The notes: generated by a model not told the origin, from the sequence alone. A DNA stretch of 64,000 nucleotides from Streptomyces fuscichromogenes (GCF_014645815.1 NZ_BMML01000002.1:139924-203923), one strand, 5' to 3'. Shown: positions 1 to 10,176, counted from the first letter of the stretch. Translations and numbers: made by a program.

Positions 1-86
1 CCCCCCCCCCACTCTCGGCTTCGCTCGACCGGGACCCCCATCGCCCTGCGGCTCGCCTGCCCGCAGCTGAGTGGCGTGTCCCGTAA

Positions 87-128
87 GGGGCGCGGGAACC
101 GCGCGGCCGGCCCCCCACGCGGCCGCAG
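87..128. repeat. Streptomyces intergenic palindromic repeat, diverged copy
   Basis: This is a diverged copy of a GC-rich element that recurs in the window near 3190-3237, 8612-8700, 25752-25792, 29599-29671 and 57069-57136. The shared core reads GGGGCGCGGGGAACTGCGCG, followed by a run of Cs and CCGCAG. It sits just past the 3' end of the XRE gene. Bases 1-86 hold no feature I can support. Confidence 0.5.
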
Positions 129-144
129 CCGTACGACTACAGGC

Positions 145-1629
145 TCACCCCTGCCGGCCCTGCACGACCCTCGGCGTGGACGCGTGCCGGTCCAGGAACT
201 CCTGGACCCCGCTCGTCCGGCGGTGCGGCAGCAGCACCCGTGCCGTGCCCGCCAGCATCCCCTGGATCCGGGACGACTGGACCTGGTCCAGCAGCTCCAG
301 GACCCGCATGCCGGCCGTCGCCGCCTCGTCGGGGCGCCCCCCGCGCGCGAGGTCGTCGGCGAGCTCCGCCGTGTAGAGCGCGATGTTCCTGGTGAAGTGC
401 GGATCCTGGAGGTCGGCGGCCCGCCGCGCGTGCCGTGCGGCCCGTCGCCAGTCGCCCAGCGTGGACCAGCACTGCGCCTCCAGGCCCTCCAGCTCGGCCT
501 CTCCGTAGAAGCTCATCCACTCGGGGTCGGCGTCCGAGTGGCCCCGCTCGAAGAGGGCCTGCGCGCGGGCCAGCGCCTGTTCGGTGCCGGTCCGGTCGGC
601 GAGCCCGGCCCAGCCGCCCGCCTCGCGCAGCGCGAGGAGGGACATCAGGCGGGCCGAGCCCAGGGGCCGGCCGACGCGCTGCGCGGCCTGTGCCGCCCGC
701 ACCGCCTCCCGCGGCCGCCCGGCGTCCCGCGCCAGGAACGCCGTGTTGCAGAAGGCGTGCGCCTCCAGCCCCGGGTCCCCGGTCATCCGTGCCGTCGCCA
801 GCGCCTCCGCGTAGTGCGAGCGGGCATCGTCGAAGCGGCCGGAGTCATGGGCCAGCCAGCCCACCGAGATGGCCAGTTCACCGGCGCCGGAGTGCAACCG
901 CTCGGCGGTGGTCTGCCGGGTCGCGCCCGCGTCGAGCAGTGCGTACGCAGCGCGCAGCGGAGCCGCCGCGCGCCGGTACAGCCCGTCCGCGCCGTGCCGG
1001 TCGTCCAGCAGCCGGATCCGGCGTACGGCCTCCTCCAGGGCGGCCGCGTGCGAGGACCCGGCACGGCGCACCGGCCGGTCCGCCGCGACGGCGTCGATGG
1101 TGAACCCCAGCGGGCCCAGCGTGGCGGCGGCCACCGTGGCGCCCCCGCCGGTCATGAATAGGCGACGCAGCACGTCGCTCTCCTCGTAGTTGTCGTGCTT
1201 CTCGTACGGGTCCTGCGGGTTCCGCATCTCGTGCGGGTCATGCGGGTCGTGCGGGTCCTCTGGGTCATACGGCTCGACGGCCCCCTGCGTCTCACCCCCG
1301 GCGAAGGCCGGGGGTACCTCCTCCGGCGGCCGCGCCGCGCGTCCGCGGACGGACGAGCGGGGCGCGAAGCCGAGGTCCGCGAGCGTGTGACCGGGGAACA
1401 TGTGGAGGAACACCCGTTCGTACGCGTAGTTCGGGCAGCGGATCTCACCCGCCTCGACCCGGCCGATGTAGCGCGCGTCACAGCTCACCCGCTCGCCGAT
1501 CTCGCGCGCGGCACGCCGTACCAGCGCGGCGAACTCGGCCGGCGAGTGCCGTCCGCGTACCTGCCGGAAGGCGAGGTTCGGCCGTACCGGCCGATCTGGC
1601 TGCGGCGAACTCGTGGTTGACGACGCCAT
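145..1629 (-). CDS. XRE-family regulator with C-terminal TPR-like region
   Basis: The predicted protein has 494 aa. Residues about 20-66 form an XRE-like helix-turn-helix with an R-x-E-x-G motif (RVEAGEIRCPN). A low-complexity stretch rich in His-Asp-Pro follows at about 110-130, then a short Gly/Ala-rich hydrophobic stretch (MTGGGATVAAATLG) and an Ala/Arg/Leu helical C-terminal half that looks like TPR repeats. This architecture is typical of the large streptomycete family of multi-domain XRE regulators, some of which affect development. I chose the ATG at 1629 because GAGAGGA lies 7 nt upstream; an in-frame ATG at 1662 is less well placed. It is divergent from the small gene at 1885, and regulators of this type often have a small partner protein beside them. 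Target and ligand are unknown. Confidence 0.8.
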   Translation of the reverse strand: MASSTTSSPQPDRPVRPNLAFRQVRGRHSPAEFAALVRRAAREIGERVSCDARYIGRVEAGEIRCPNYAYERVFLHMFPGHTLADLGFAPRSSVRGRAARPPEEVPPAFAGGETQGAVEPYDPEDPHDPHDPHEMRNPQDPYEKHDNYEESDVLRRLFMTGGGATVAAATLGPLGFTIDAVAADRPVRRAGSSHAAALEEAVRRIRLLDDRHGADGLYRRAAAPLRAAYALLDAGATRQTTAERLHSGAGELAISVGWLAHDSGRFDDARSHYAEALATARMTGDPGLEAHAFCNTAFLARDAGRPREAVRAAQAAQRVGRPLGSARLMSLLALREAGGWAGLADRTGTEQALARAQALFERGHSDADPEWMSFYGEAELEGLEAQCWSTLGDWRRAARHARRAADLQDPHFTRNIALYTAELADDLARGGRPDEAATAGMRVLELLDQVQSSRIQGMLAGTARVLLPHRRTSGVQEFLDRHASTPRVVQGRQG

Positions 1630-1884
1630 GGCCGGGTCCTCTCGTGCGAACCGTCGAACCATGCCGGACTCGTGCTGAGTTGTCCGAGTGGACCCTTGGT
1701 TCCGGCGGGCAAGAACGTACCTTCTGTGTTGGACCCGTGACGCAGGGTTTGGCTACAAACCGGATATCTCATCCACGATCTGCCATGAACTGCCATCCTT
1801 TGCGGCTGACTTCTGCCGTAGCCGTTGACGCGGTGGCGCGTTGGACCTCACGGACTGCAAGAGGGCTGCGCGGTGGAGGCCGGG

Positions 1885-2274
1885 ATGGAGACCAGCCAGA
1901 GCAACGATCCTTGTACGCCGGCGGGCGACGCGGGGTGCGACCTCGTGACGGTGCCGGCCCGGCAGGGGCTGGAGGCGGTCGACATCCTGCGCCGGGGACC
2001 CGGGGACGCGGTGGGGCCCGTGCTCCACGACGACGGGGGCGACACCCTCGGCTTCGTGGTGCCGGCCGGTACGGCGGCGGGCTGGGACGTGCCCGGCAGC
2101 ACCTGTACGGAGACCGACGGTCGCGGGCTGCGGCTCAGCCCCGAGCCGCCGGTCGAGGGCTCCGACTGGCTGCTGCCGCCCGGCGAGGCCGACCTCGCGA
2201 CCGATCCGGCGGTGCTGCGCCGGGCGCTCGGGGAGGCGGCCCGGCTGATCGAGGCCGCGGACAGCTGCCGCTGA
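1885..2274 (+). CDS. Small conserved acidic protein beside the XRE regulator
   Basis: This is a 129-aa soluble protein with no signal peptide or membrane segment. The ATG at 1885 is preceded by GGAGG with a 5-nt spacer, so it is preferred over an upstream in-frame start at 1825. The sequence is rich in Asp and Gly (RQGLEAVDILRRG, DTLGFVVPAGTAAGWDVPG) and ends in a helical segment with Glu/Ala. From memory it resembles a streptomycete-specific family of unknown function that is also seen fused to or near primase-like proteins. The divergent arrangement with the XRE gene suggests a functional pair, but no activity can be assigned. Confidence 0.7.
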   Translation: METSQSNDPCTPAGDAGCDLVTVPARQGLEAVDILRRGPGDAVGPVLHDDGGDTLGFVVPAGTAAGWDVPGSTCTETDGRGLRLSPEPPVEGSDWLLPPGEADLATDPAVLRRALGEAARLIEAADSCR

Positions 2275-2310
2275 ATTTCCCGGACGGCCGGCGCCTGGGA
2301 AAATAGCGGA

Positions 2311-3183
2311 ATGGGCAAGTCCAGGAACTCACGGCGCCGGTCGGCCGCCGCCACCGACGCCGTTGTCGAGGCCGTCGACGGCGGCCTCGCCCAGCTCATC
2401 CCCGACCCGGACCGCGGCCGGGCCTGGACGCTGCTCATCGACGGCGCCCCGCAGTCGCACGTCGACCTCGACGACCCGGCCTACCTCTCCTTCGAGTACC
2501 AGCGCCGGCTCGGCCATGTGATCGACCTGCTCGCACCGCCGGGCCGGCCCGTGCAGGTCGTGCACCTCGGGGGCGGGGCGTTCACGCTGGCGCGGTACGT
2601 GGCGGCCACCCGGCCCCGGTCCACTCAGCAGATCGTCGAGCGGGACGCGGCCCTGGTCCAACTGGTCCGGCGGGAGCTGCCGTTGGACCCGAACGCGCGG
2701 ATACGGGTGCGGTCCGTGGACGCCCGGGAGGGGCTCGGCAAGGTCCCGGAGGCGTGGGCGGACCTGGTCATAGCGGATGTGTTCAGCGGGGCGCGCACTC
2801 CGGCGCATCTGACGTCCGCGGAGTTCCTGGACGAGGTGCGCAGGGCGCTGCGGCCGGGGGGTGTGTACGCCGCCAACCTCGCGGACGGGCCGCCGCTCGC
2901 CCACCTGAGGGGGCAGATCGCGACGGCGGGGGCGCGGTTCGCTGAGGTCGCGGTGGTGGCGGACGCGGGGGTGTGGCGGGGGAAGCGGTTCGGCAACGCG
3001 GTGCTGGTGGCGGCCGACGTACAGCTGCCCGTGGCCGAGCTGACCCGGCGCTGCGCATCCGACCCGCACCCCGGGCGGGTCGAACACGGGCGCTCTTTGA
3101 GGGATTTCACGGGCGGGGCAGTGGCCGTGACGGATTCGGCGGCCGTGGCTTCGCCGTCCCCGCCGCCTTCGGTGTTCCGCTGA
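2311..3183 (+). CDS. Spermidine synthase-like class I SAM-fold protein
   Basis: The protein has 290 aa. Residues about 75-85 (VVHLGGGAFTLARYV) form the glycine-rich nucleotide-binding loop of the spermidine synthase/SAM-methyltransferase fold. An acidic residue follows at the end of the next strand (QQIVERD), and VIADVFSG lies at about 150, where polyamine synthases carry their catalytic Asp. It is a stand-alone domain without the membrane part of the fused actinobacterial forms. Polyamine aminopropyl transfer is possible, but many such actinobacterial proteins are of unknown activity. The Ser/Pro-rich tail ends beside a palindromic repeat. Confidence 0.75.
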   Translation: MGKSRNSRRRSAAATDAVVEAVDGGLAQLIPDPDRGRAWTLLIDGAPQSHVDLDDPAYLSFEYQRRLGHVIDLLAPPGRPVQVVHLGGGAFTLARYVAATRPRSTQQIVERDAALVQLVRRELPLDPNARIRVRSVDAREGLGKVPEAWADLVIADVFSGARTPAHLTSAEFLDEVRRALRPGGVYAANLADGPPLAHLRGQIATAGARFAEVAVVADAGVWRGKRFGNAVLVAADVQLPVAELTRRCASDPHPGRVEHGRSLRDFTGGAVAVTDSAAVASPSPPPSVFR

Positions 3184-3189
3184 ACCTGC

Positions 3190-3237
3190 GGGCGGGTGGG
3201 GGTTGCTCGCGCAGTTCCCCGCGCCCCTTTGGGGCGC
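3190..3237. repeat. Palindromic intergenic repeat between convergent genes
   Basis: A copy of the family core (GCGCAGTTCCCCGCGCCCC) ends in a perfect hairpin: GCGCCCC at 3221-3227, a TTT loop and GGGGCGC at 3231-3237. It lies directly after the stop of the spermidine synthase-like gene and between convergent genes, so it may act as a bidirectional terminator. Confidence 0.65.
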
Positions 3238-3360
3238 GCTGCCCAACCGTGTCCCACATAGCTGCGGGCAGGCGTGCCGCAGGGCGGCACGGGTGGGCGC
3301 AGCGGCACCCTGCCAGCGCCGGTAAGCGTCCCCCCCCCGCCCCCAGCCGACCCGGCACTC

Positions 3361-3888
3361 TCAGTACGTCTCCACCTGCACCTGCGGCGCGGTGTCGTGC
3401 CAGGTGCAGAACACCGTCACCCGGTCCGTGCTCCTGCTGAACTCGATGCGGATCCACGTCTCCGTCTTCCACACCTGCATCGACCAGCCCGTGCCCGGCG
3501 TCGCCGACACCAGGGTCGCGCTGGTGTCGCCCAGGTCGAAGACCGCCCGGCCGCCGTCCGTGTCGTACGCCTTGACCTGGCCGGACGCGGTCGCCGTGGC
3601 CGAGGGGGTCGGGGACGCCGTCGGCGTGCGGGACGGGGTCGGCGGGGGAGTCGCCGACGGGCGCGGTGCGGCGGACGTGGGCGACGGGCTCGGCGCGCGG
3701 GACGCCGGTGACGCCAGCGGCTCGGCGCCCTGCGTCGTCGGGTCGTCGTCCGTCGCCGTGACGGGCAGGGCGCGGGGCGGGGCGTAGGCGGTGGCCGCCA
3801 TCACCGTGTGGACGCCCCACCACGACAGCGTGACCGCCGCGCCCGTGGCGAGCAGCCAGGCCAGTACGTGTACGAGTCCTCTGCGCAT
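3361..3888 (-). CDS. Membrane-anchored or secreted protein with Ser/Thr/Pro linker
   Basis: The protein has 175 aa. A hydrophobic N-terminal segment (residues about 5-32, after MRRG) acts as a signal anchor or signal peptide. A long Pro/Ser/Thr/Ala linker spans about 50-105, and a compact C-terminal domain of about 70 residues follows, rich in beta-prone Thr/Val/Trp (GWSMQVWKTETWIRIEF). No known enzymatic motif is visible. It is divergent from the two-component system at 3987. The C-terminal domain is probably extracytoplasmic and the linker may span the peptidoglycan; the function is unknown. Confidence 0.7.
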   Translation of the reverse strand: MRRGLVHVLAWLLATGAAVTLSWWGVHTVMAATAYAPPRALPVTATDDDPTTQGAEPLASPASRAPSPSPTSAAPRPSATPPPTPSRTPTASPTPSATATASGQVKAYDTDGGRAVFDLGDTSATLVSATPGTGWSMQVWKTETWIRIEFSRSTDRVTVFCTWHDTAPQVQVETY

Positions 3889-3986
3889 CGCGGGCCATAC
3901 TGCCTCAGGGGTACCGCCGTGCGCACTCGCCCCGAGTTATCCACAGGCCCCGACCGGCTTCTGCCGCATGGCGTACGGTGCGGCGC

Positions 3987-4697
3987 ATGGCAAGTGTGCT
4001 CGTGGTCGAGGACGACCAGTTCGTACGCTCGGCGCTCATCCGGCATCTCACCGACGCCTCGCACACCGTGCGCAGCGTCGGCACGGCACTGGAGGCGCTG
4101 CGCGAGGTCGCCCATTTCCGGTTCGACGTGGTCGTGCTGGACCTCGGACTGCCGGACCTGGACGGCTCCGAGGCACTGAAGATGCTGCGCGGCATCACCG
4201 ACGTGCCCGTCATCATCGCCACCGCCCGGGACGACGAGACGGAGATCGTCCGGCTGCTCAACGCGGGCGCGGACGACTATCTGACCAAGCCGTTCTCCGT
4301 GGAGCACCTGTCCGCGCGGATGGCCGCCGTACTGCGCCGGGCGCGGTCCGGCGGGGGCGAGCCGGCACCGTCGAGCGTGCTGCGGGTCGGCGGGCTGGCC
4401 GTCGACCCGCTGCGCCGGCAGGCCGAGTTGGACGGGGTGCGGCTCGACCTCACCCGCCGGGAGTTCGACCTGCTGGCCTTCCTCGCCGGGCGGCCGGGGG
4501 TCGTCGTGCCGCGCAAGGAGCTGCTGGCGGAGGTCTGGCAGCAGTCGTACGGGGACGACCAGACCATCGACGTACATCTGTCCTGGCTGCGGCGGAAGTT
4601 GGGGGAGACCGCGGCCCGGCCGCGGTATCTGCACACCCTGCGGGGGGTCGGCGTGAAGCTGGAGCCGCCCGGCGGGGAAGCGAGGCCGGTCGGATGA
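3987..4697 (+). CDS. OmpR-family response regulator
   Basis: The 236-aa protein has a receiver domain at residues 1-115, with the acidic pocket EDD at 7-9, phosphoacceptor Asp52 (VVLDLGLPD) and the conserved Lys in TKPF. A winged-helix Trans_reg_C domain at about 135-228 has the recognition helix region DDQTIDVHLSWLRRKLGE. The ATG at 3987 is chosen; an in-frame GTG lies three codons upstream. The stop overlaps the kinase start (ATGA), so the two are translationally coupled. An 11-bp-spaced direct repeat in front of the downstream chitinase gene is a possible target. Confidence 0.92.
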   Translation: MASVLVVEDDQFVRSALIRHLTDASHTVRSVGTALEALREVAHFRFDVVVLDLGLPDLDGSEALKMLRGITDVPVIIATARDDETEIVRLLNAGADDYLTKPFSVEHLSARMAAVLRRARSGGGEPAPSSVLRVGGLAVDPLRRQAELDGVRLDLTRREFDLLAFLAGRPGVVVPRKELLAEVWQQSYGDDQTIDVHLSWLRRKLGETAARPRYLHTLRGVGVKLEPPGGEARPVG

Positions 4698-6124
4698 GGT
4701 GGGCTCTGGTCAAGGTCTGTCTGGCGGTCACCGCGATGGTCGTGGTCGCCTTCGCCGTCCCGCTCGGCCTGGTCGTCAAGGAGCTGGCCCGGGACCGGGC
4801 GTTCTCCAACGCGGAGCGGGAGGCCGCCGCTGTCGCCCCGGCCCTGTCCATCACCACCGACCGGGACAAGCTGGAGCGGGTGGTGGCCGCGGCCGGCGCC
4901 GACCGGGGCATGGCCGTGCACATACCGGCGGCCGGTGGCCAGGCCGCCGTCGACATCGGTCGGCAGCGCGCCGCCGGCCGGGACATCGCGGCCGTGCGCA
5001 AGCTGGGGCGGGCCTCCACGACCGGGGTGACCGGCGGGTCGACCCTGCTGCAGCCCGTCGCGCTGAGCTCCGGCGCCATCGCGGTCGTCGAGGTGTACGT
5101 GCCCGAGTCCGAGGTGACCAACGGGGTCGGCGCGGCCTGGGCGGTGCTCGCCGCCGTCGGCCTGGCCCTGATCGTCGGCTCGGTCGCGGTCGCCGACCGG
5201 CTGGGCGTACGGATGGTGCAGCCCGCCCAGCGGCTGGTCGAGGGCGCGCACGAACTGGGGGAGGGCAAGCTGGGGGCGCGGGTGCCCGAGGAGGGGCCGA
5301 ACGAACTGCGGCTGGCGGCGGTCGCGTTCAACTCGATGGCCGATCAGGTCGTACAGCTGCTTGCCAACGAGCGGGAGTTGGCCGCCGATCTGTCGCACCG
5401 GCTGCGTACCCCGCTCACCGTGCTGCGGCTGAACGCGGCCTCGCTCGGAGAAGGGGCCGCGGCCGAACAGACCCGGGCCGCGGTCGCGCAGTTGGAGCGC
5501 GAGGTCGACACCATCATCCGGACCGCCCGGGAGGCCAAGCCGCAGACCGCGGCCGCCGGGCCGGGGGCCGGCTGCGACGCGGCCGAGGTGGTGCGGGAGC
5601 GGATGGGGTTCTGGTCGGCGCTCGCGGAGGACGAGGGCCGCAAGTGGCGGGTGGCCGGTGCGGACCGGCCGGTGCGCATACCCGTGGCCCGCGCCGACCT
5701 GGCCGCCGCCCTCGACGCGCTGCTCGGCAACGTCTTCCGGCACACCGCGGAGGGCACCGCCTTCGCGGTCGACGTGCACAACGCGGAGGACGCGGTGATC
5801 GTGCTGGTCTCGGACGCGGGACAGGGCATCCGGGACCCGGCGGCGGCGATGGCGCGGGGGCGGGGCTCCGGGGCGGCCGGCTCGACCGGGCTCGGCCTGG
5901 ACATCGTCCGCCGGCTGGCCGAGTCGACCGGCGGCGACGTGCGGATCGGGTCGTCGGTGCTCGGCGGGACCGAGGTGCGGATCTGGATCCAGCTGGACGG
6001 CGGGCAGCCGGAGCGCAGGGGGCACCGGGGAGCGGTGCGCCGGCGCCGTTGGCGCAGGCGGCCGGGGGTCCCGGGCCGGAGGGGAGGCGGGGAACCAGCG
6101 GAGAGAAATGGTCTCGACCTTTAA
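4694..6124 (+). CDS. Sensor histidine kinase, cognate partner of the OmpR-type regulator
   Basis: The 476-aa protein has a first transmembrane helix at about 6-29, an extracytoplasmic loop of about 120 residues and a second helix at about 151-172. A HAMP region, a HisKA domain with phosphoacceptor His235 (ELAADLSHRLRTPLTVL) and a HATPase_c domain follow, with N-box NVFRH, G1 SDAGQGI and G2 STGLGLDIV. The last 35 residues are a basic Arg/Gly-rich tail. The extracytoplasmic loop has no recognised ligand domain. It overlaps the regulator by 4 nt. The signal is unknown; the adjacent chitinase suggests cell-wall or carbon sensing, which is inference. Confidence 0.92.
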   Translation: MRWALVKVCLAVTAMVVVAFAVPLGLVVKELARDRAFSNAEREAAAVAPALSITTDRDKLERVVAAAGADRGMAVHIPAAGGQAAVDIGRQRAAGRDIAAVRKLGRASTTGVTGGSTLLQPVALSSGAIAVVEVYVPESEVTNGVGAAWAVLAAVGLALIVGSVAVADRLGVRMVQPAQRLVEGAHELGEGKLGARVPEEGPNELRLAAVAFNSMADQVVQLLANERELAADLSHRLRTPLTVLRLNAASLGEGAAAEQTRAAVAQLEREVDTIIRTAREAKPQTAAAGPGAGCDAAEVVRERMGFWSALAEDEGRKWRVAGADRPVRIPVARADLAAALDALLGNVFRHTAEGTAFAVDVHNAEDAVIVLVSDAGQGIRDPAAAMARGRGSGAAGSTGLGLDIVRRLAESTGGDVRIGSSVLGGTEVRIWIQLDGGQPERRGHRGAVRRRRWRRRPGVPGRRGGGEPAERNGLDL

Positions 6125-6141
6125 TCGCTTCCGATGCCGTC

Positions 6142-6158
6142 CTTAAGCGCACCCTAAG
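6142..6158 (+). promoter_or_regulatory. Candidate OmpR-type direct repeat upstream of chitinase
   Basis: CTTAAG at 6142-6147 and CCTAAG at 6153-6158 are spaced exactly 11 bp start to start, the helical-turn spacing commonly bound by OmpR/PhoB-type dimers. They lie between the kinase stop and the chitinase gene in an AT-richer patch that stands out from the local GC background. Confidence 0.35.
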
Positions 6159-6256
6159 ATCCTCAACAGCCGCCCCTATCAAGCCGTTTGTCCGAATCCT
6201 GGTCGCTAGCGTGCTGCCGCACCCCACCCCCTCCGGCAGGCGAAGGCAGGCACGGC

Positions 6257-7741
6257 ATGAGTACGCACCGGCGCAGAATCAGTGGCAGGAACAAGGTGAT
6301 GGGCGGTCTGGTCGCCGCGTCCGTGGTCGGTGGCGGGGCGATCCTGTTCAGCGGGATCGCGCAGGCGGCCGGGGTCGGCGCCGCGTACACGAGGACCAGC
6401 GACTGGTCGACCGGGTACACCGCGCAGTACGTCGTCACCAACAACAGCGGTGCCAGGGAGCGGAGCTGGACGCTGGAGTTCGACCTGCCGGCCGGTGCGA
6501 AGCTCAGCTCGCTCTGGAACGCCGAGTACACCGTGAGCGGGCAGCACGTCACCGTGAAGCCGCCGAAGTGGGACACGGACGGCCTCGCGGCCGGTGCGTC
6601 GGACACCGTCGGCTTCGTGGTCAACGGCAGCGGGGACCCGACCGGCTGTCGTATCGACGACGCGAGCTGTTCGGCGGACGGCACGGCCACCCCGGAACCG
6701 AGCGGCCGCCCGACGCGGACCGCCACTCCGCCCTCGACCCCGACGGCCACCACGACCCCCAAGCCCACGGCCACCACCACCCCCACCGCGACGGCCACCG
6801 CCACCCCCACCGCCTCCCCGACCCAGAGCAGTGGCAGCGGCACCACCGCCGCGGCCGGTTTCGCCCCGTACGTCGACACCTCCCTCTACCCGGCGTTCGA
6901 CCTCCTCGCGGCCGCGAACGCGACCGGCGTGAAGAACTACAACCTCGCCTTCGTCACCGACGGCGGCGGCTGCACGCCGAAGTGGGGCGGGGTGTCGGAC
7001 CTGTCCAGTGACGGGGTGGCGGCCCAGATCGGCTCGCTCCGCGCCAGGGGCGGTGACGTCCGGGTCTCCTTCGGCGGCGCGTCCGGGTCCGAACTGGCCA
7101 CCACCTGCTCCTCGGCGGACGCGCTGGCGACGGCGTACGCCAAGGTCGTGGACGCCTACAAGCTGACCAAGGTCGACTTCGACGTGGAGGGCGGCGCGCT
7201 GCCCAACGCCACGGCGAACACCAACCGCGCCAAGGCCATCGCCAGGCTCCAGGCGAGCCACCCGGACCTGGACGTGTCCTTCACCCTCCCGGTGATGCCG
7301 GAGGGCCTCACCCAGGACGGCGTGAACCTTCTCGCCGACGCCAAGTCCAACGGCGTGCGGATCAGTGCCGTCAACATCATGGCGATGGACTACGGTCCCT
7401 CGTACAGCGGCGACATGGGCACCTACGCCATCCAGGCCGCCACCGCCACCCAGGCCCAGATCAAGAGCGTCCTCGGGCTCTCCGACTCGGCCGCCTGGAA
7501 GACGGTCGCCGTCACCCCGATGATCGGCGTCAACGACGTCTCCTCCGAGGTCTTCAAGGTGGACGACGCCACCCAGCTCGTCGCCTTCGCCAGGTCCAAG
7601 GGCATCGGCTGGCTCTCGATGTGGTCGGCCACCCGCGACCAGCAGTGCGCCGGCGGCACCAAGCCCACCGCCGACGCCACCTGCAGCTCGATCACCCAGG
7701 ACAAGTACGCCTTCGCCAAGGCCTTCGCGGCGATCGGCTGA
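6257..7741 (+). CDS. Secreted chitinase-like glycosidase, CBM2 plus GH18
   Basis: The protein has 494 aa. A twin-Arg-rich signal peptide (about 1-38, ending ...GIAQAAG) is followed by a cellulose/chitin-binding CBM2-like domain (about 38-135, aromatic-rich, with a Cys pair). A Thr/Pro linker spans about 140-195 and a GH18 catalytic barrel about 200-494. The GH18 acid motif reads KVDFDVEGG, giving the D-x-D-x-E triad, and the strand-6 motif appears as MAMDYG. It probably hydrolyses chitin or related beta-1,4-GlcNAc polymers outside the cell. It follows the two-component system and could be under its control. Confidence 0.88.
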   Translation: MSTHRRRISGRNKVMGGLVAASVVGGGAILFSGIAQAAGVGAAYTRTSDWSTGYTAQYVVTNNSGARERSWTLEFDLPAGAKLSSLWNAEYTVSGQHVTVKPPKWDTDGLAAGASDTVGFVVNGSGDPTGCRIDDASCSADGTATPEPSGRPTRTATPPSTPTATTTPKPTATTTPTATATATPTASPTQSSGSGTTAAAGFAPYVDTSLYPAFDLLAAANATGVKNYNLAFVTDGGGCTPKWGGVSDLSSDGVAAQIGSLRARGGDVRVSFGGASGSELATTCSSADALATAYAKVVDAYKLTKVDFDVEGGALPNATANTNRAKAIARLQASHPDLDVSFTLPVMPEGLTQDGVNLLADAKSNGVRISAVNIMAMDYGPSYSGDMGTYAIQAATATQAQIKSVLGLSDSAAWKTVAVTPMIGVNDVSSEVFKVDDATQLVAFARSKGIGWLSMWSATRDQQCAGGTKPTADATCSSITQDKYAFAKAFAAIG

Positions 7742-7765
7742 CGGCCCCGCGGAACCCGGCCAGGC

Positions 7766-8449
7766 TCAGAAACCGCCGGGTCCGCCCGGCCCGCCGAAGC
7801 CTCCGAAGCCGCCCGGCCCGCCCATCGGGGGGCCGTGGTGGTGGAAGCCGTCGAAGAGGGCGTCGGCGAGGAGCATGCCGCCGACCCCCGCCGCGCCCGC
7901 GACCAGGGCCGTCTTCCACCAGGGGGTGCTGTACCAGCCGCCGGGCACGGTACGGCCGGCGACCACCCCGCCCGGGTAGTAGTAGGGGTTCCCCGCAGCC
8001 GGCTGGTCCGACGACGTGTAGGTCCGGCCGTTCACCGTCACCTGCTGGTCGGCCGCGGCGGCGCCGGCCGGCGGCAGGGCCGGGCCGGGGTCCAGGCCCA
8101 GGGCGGTGCGGGCCGACCGGACGTAGTGCAGGCCCTCGACGGCGGTCTGGGTGACCAGGGCGTACTGCGCCGGGGTGTATGCCGTGGCCAGCTGGGCCTG
8201 GGCCGCGCGGTGGCGTTCCGTCGCGTCGGCCAGGGCCTGGCGGGCCGCCCGGTCGTCGCCCGCGGCCAGGGTCGCGATGCCGCCGCCGAGCCGGTCCACC
8301 CAGCGGGTGGCCTCCGCCCCCGCGTCCGCGGTGAGGTCCTGCTGTGCCGTCTGCCCGGCGCCGGTCGCGGCCCGCTGCCGGTTCCGTCCGACGGCGGCCG
8401 CCACCGAGCCGATGACCAGCGCCAGCAGCACCAGCGCGATGAATCCCAT
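7766..8449 (-). CDS. Membrane protein with Gly/Phe-rich C-terminus
   Basis: The 227-aa protein has an N-terminal transmembrane helix (about 2-21, MGFIALVLLALVIGSVAAAV) followed by a helical, Ala-rich domain (about 35-125) with heptad-like Gln/Arg/Asp spacing. A Tyr/Gly/Pro-rich stretch, a second hydrophobic segment (about 180-200) and a tail of GGPGGFGGFGG-type repeats after a His cluster complete it. The family is widespread in streptomycetes without known function. It is convergent with the chitinase gene, with only 24 bp between stops. Confidence 0.75.
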   Translation of the reverse strand: MGFIALVLLALVIGSVAAAVGRNRQRAATGAGQTAQQDLTADAGAEATRWVDRLGGGIATLAAGDDRAARQALADATERHRAAQAQLATAYTPAQYALVTQTAVEGLHYVRSARTALGLDPGPALPPAGAAAADQQVTVNGRTYTSSDQPAAGNPYYYPGGVVAGRTVPGGWYSTPWWKTALVAGAAGVGGMLLADALFDGFHHHGPPMGGPGGFGGFGGPGGPGGF

Positions 8450-8550
8450 GACGTCCTCCGGTGTCCACGAGGATCACCCGATCACCTCGTACCACCCATG
8501 AGACGCCCCGGAGTTGAGAGACCACTTGCCGAAGCCTGAGCGCTCCCTGT

Positions 8551-8592
8551 GAGCGGGGCGCGGCACTCCCCTCCAAGCACCGCGCCCCGCTC
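8551..8592. terminator. Perfect 13-bp hairpin in the bglC downstream region
   Basis: GAGCGGGGCGCGG at 8551-8563 pairs perfectly with 8580-8592 across a 16-nt loop. It lies downstream of bglC (minus strand) and upstream of the membrane-protein gene. No U-tract follows, which is normal for streptomycete terminators. Confidence 0.5.
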
Positions 8593-8611
8593 AGCAGCGC
8601 CCCGCGTGGGA

Positions 8612-8700
8612 GCGCCCCAAAGGGGCGCGGGGCTGTATCGAATGTGCGGCTGCCGCCGCGTGGGCGCGACCAGCCACGACGGTGCCGCGGCCGACCGACC
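8612..8700. repeat. Palindromic intergenic repeat downstream of bglC
   Basis: It contains the hairpin GCGCCCC-AAA-GGGGCGC (8612-8628), followed by sequence related to the family's second half (GCGCGACCAGCCACGACG near 8665-8690). Together with the 8551 hairpin it fills the 280-bp gap between bglC and the membrane-protein gene; no gene is seen there. Confidence 0.5.
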
Positions 8701-8729
8701 GGCGCACCGCGGCAACTCCAGCGGAGCGC

Positions 8730-10162
<1,433 letters not shown>

Positions 10163-10163
<1 letters not shown>

Positions 10164-10176
10164 GGAAGCGCTCCCA
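10163..10176. promoter_or_regulatory. CebR operator overlapping the bglC start
   Basis: On the coding strand it reads TGGGAGCGCTTCCA, one mismatch from the perfect 14-bp palindrome found upstream of cebE (TGGGAGCGCTCCCA). It covers the bglC ribosome-binding site and the A of the start codon, so binding would block initiation. Confidence 0.85.

Noticed and set aside
76..1161. Long plus-strand open frames over the XRE gene
   Set aside because: Antisense shadow of a high-GC gene; Arg/Pro/Gly-rich, no domain, while the minus-strand frame has HTH and TPR-like content.
4699..7011. 770-codon plus-strand frame
   Set aside because: Out-of-frame shadow running across the kinase and chitinase genes, Gly/Arg-rich with no family.
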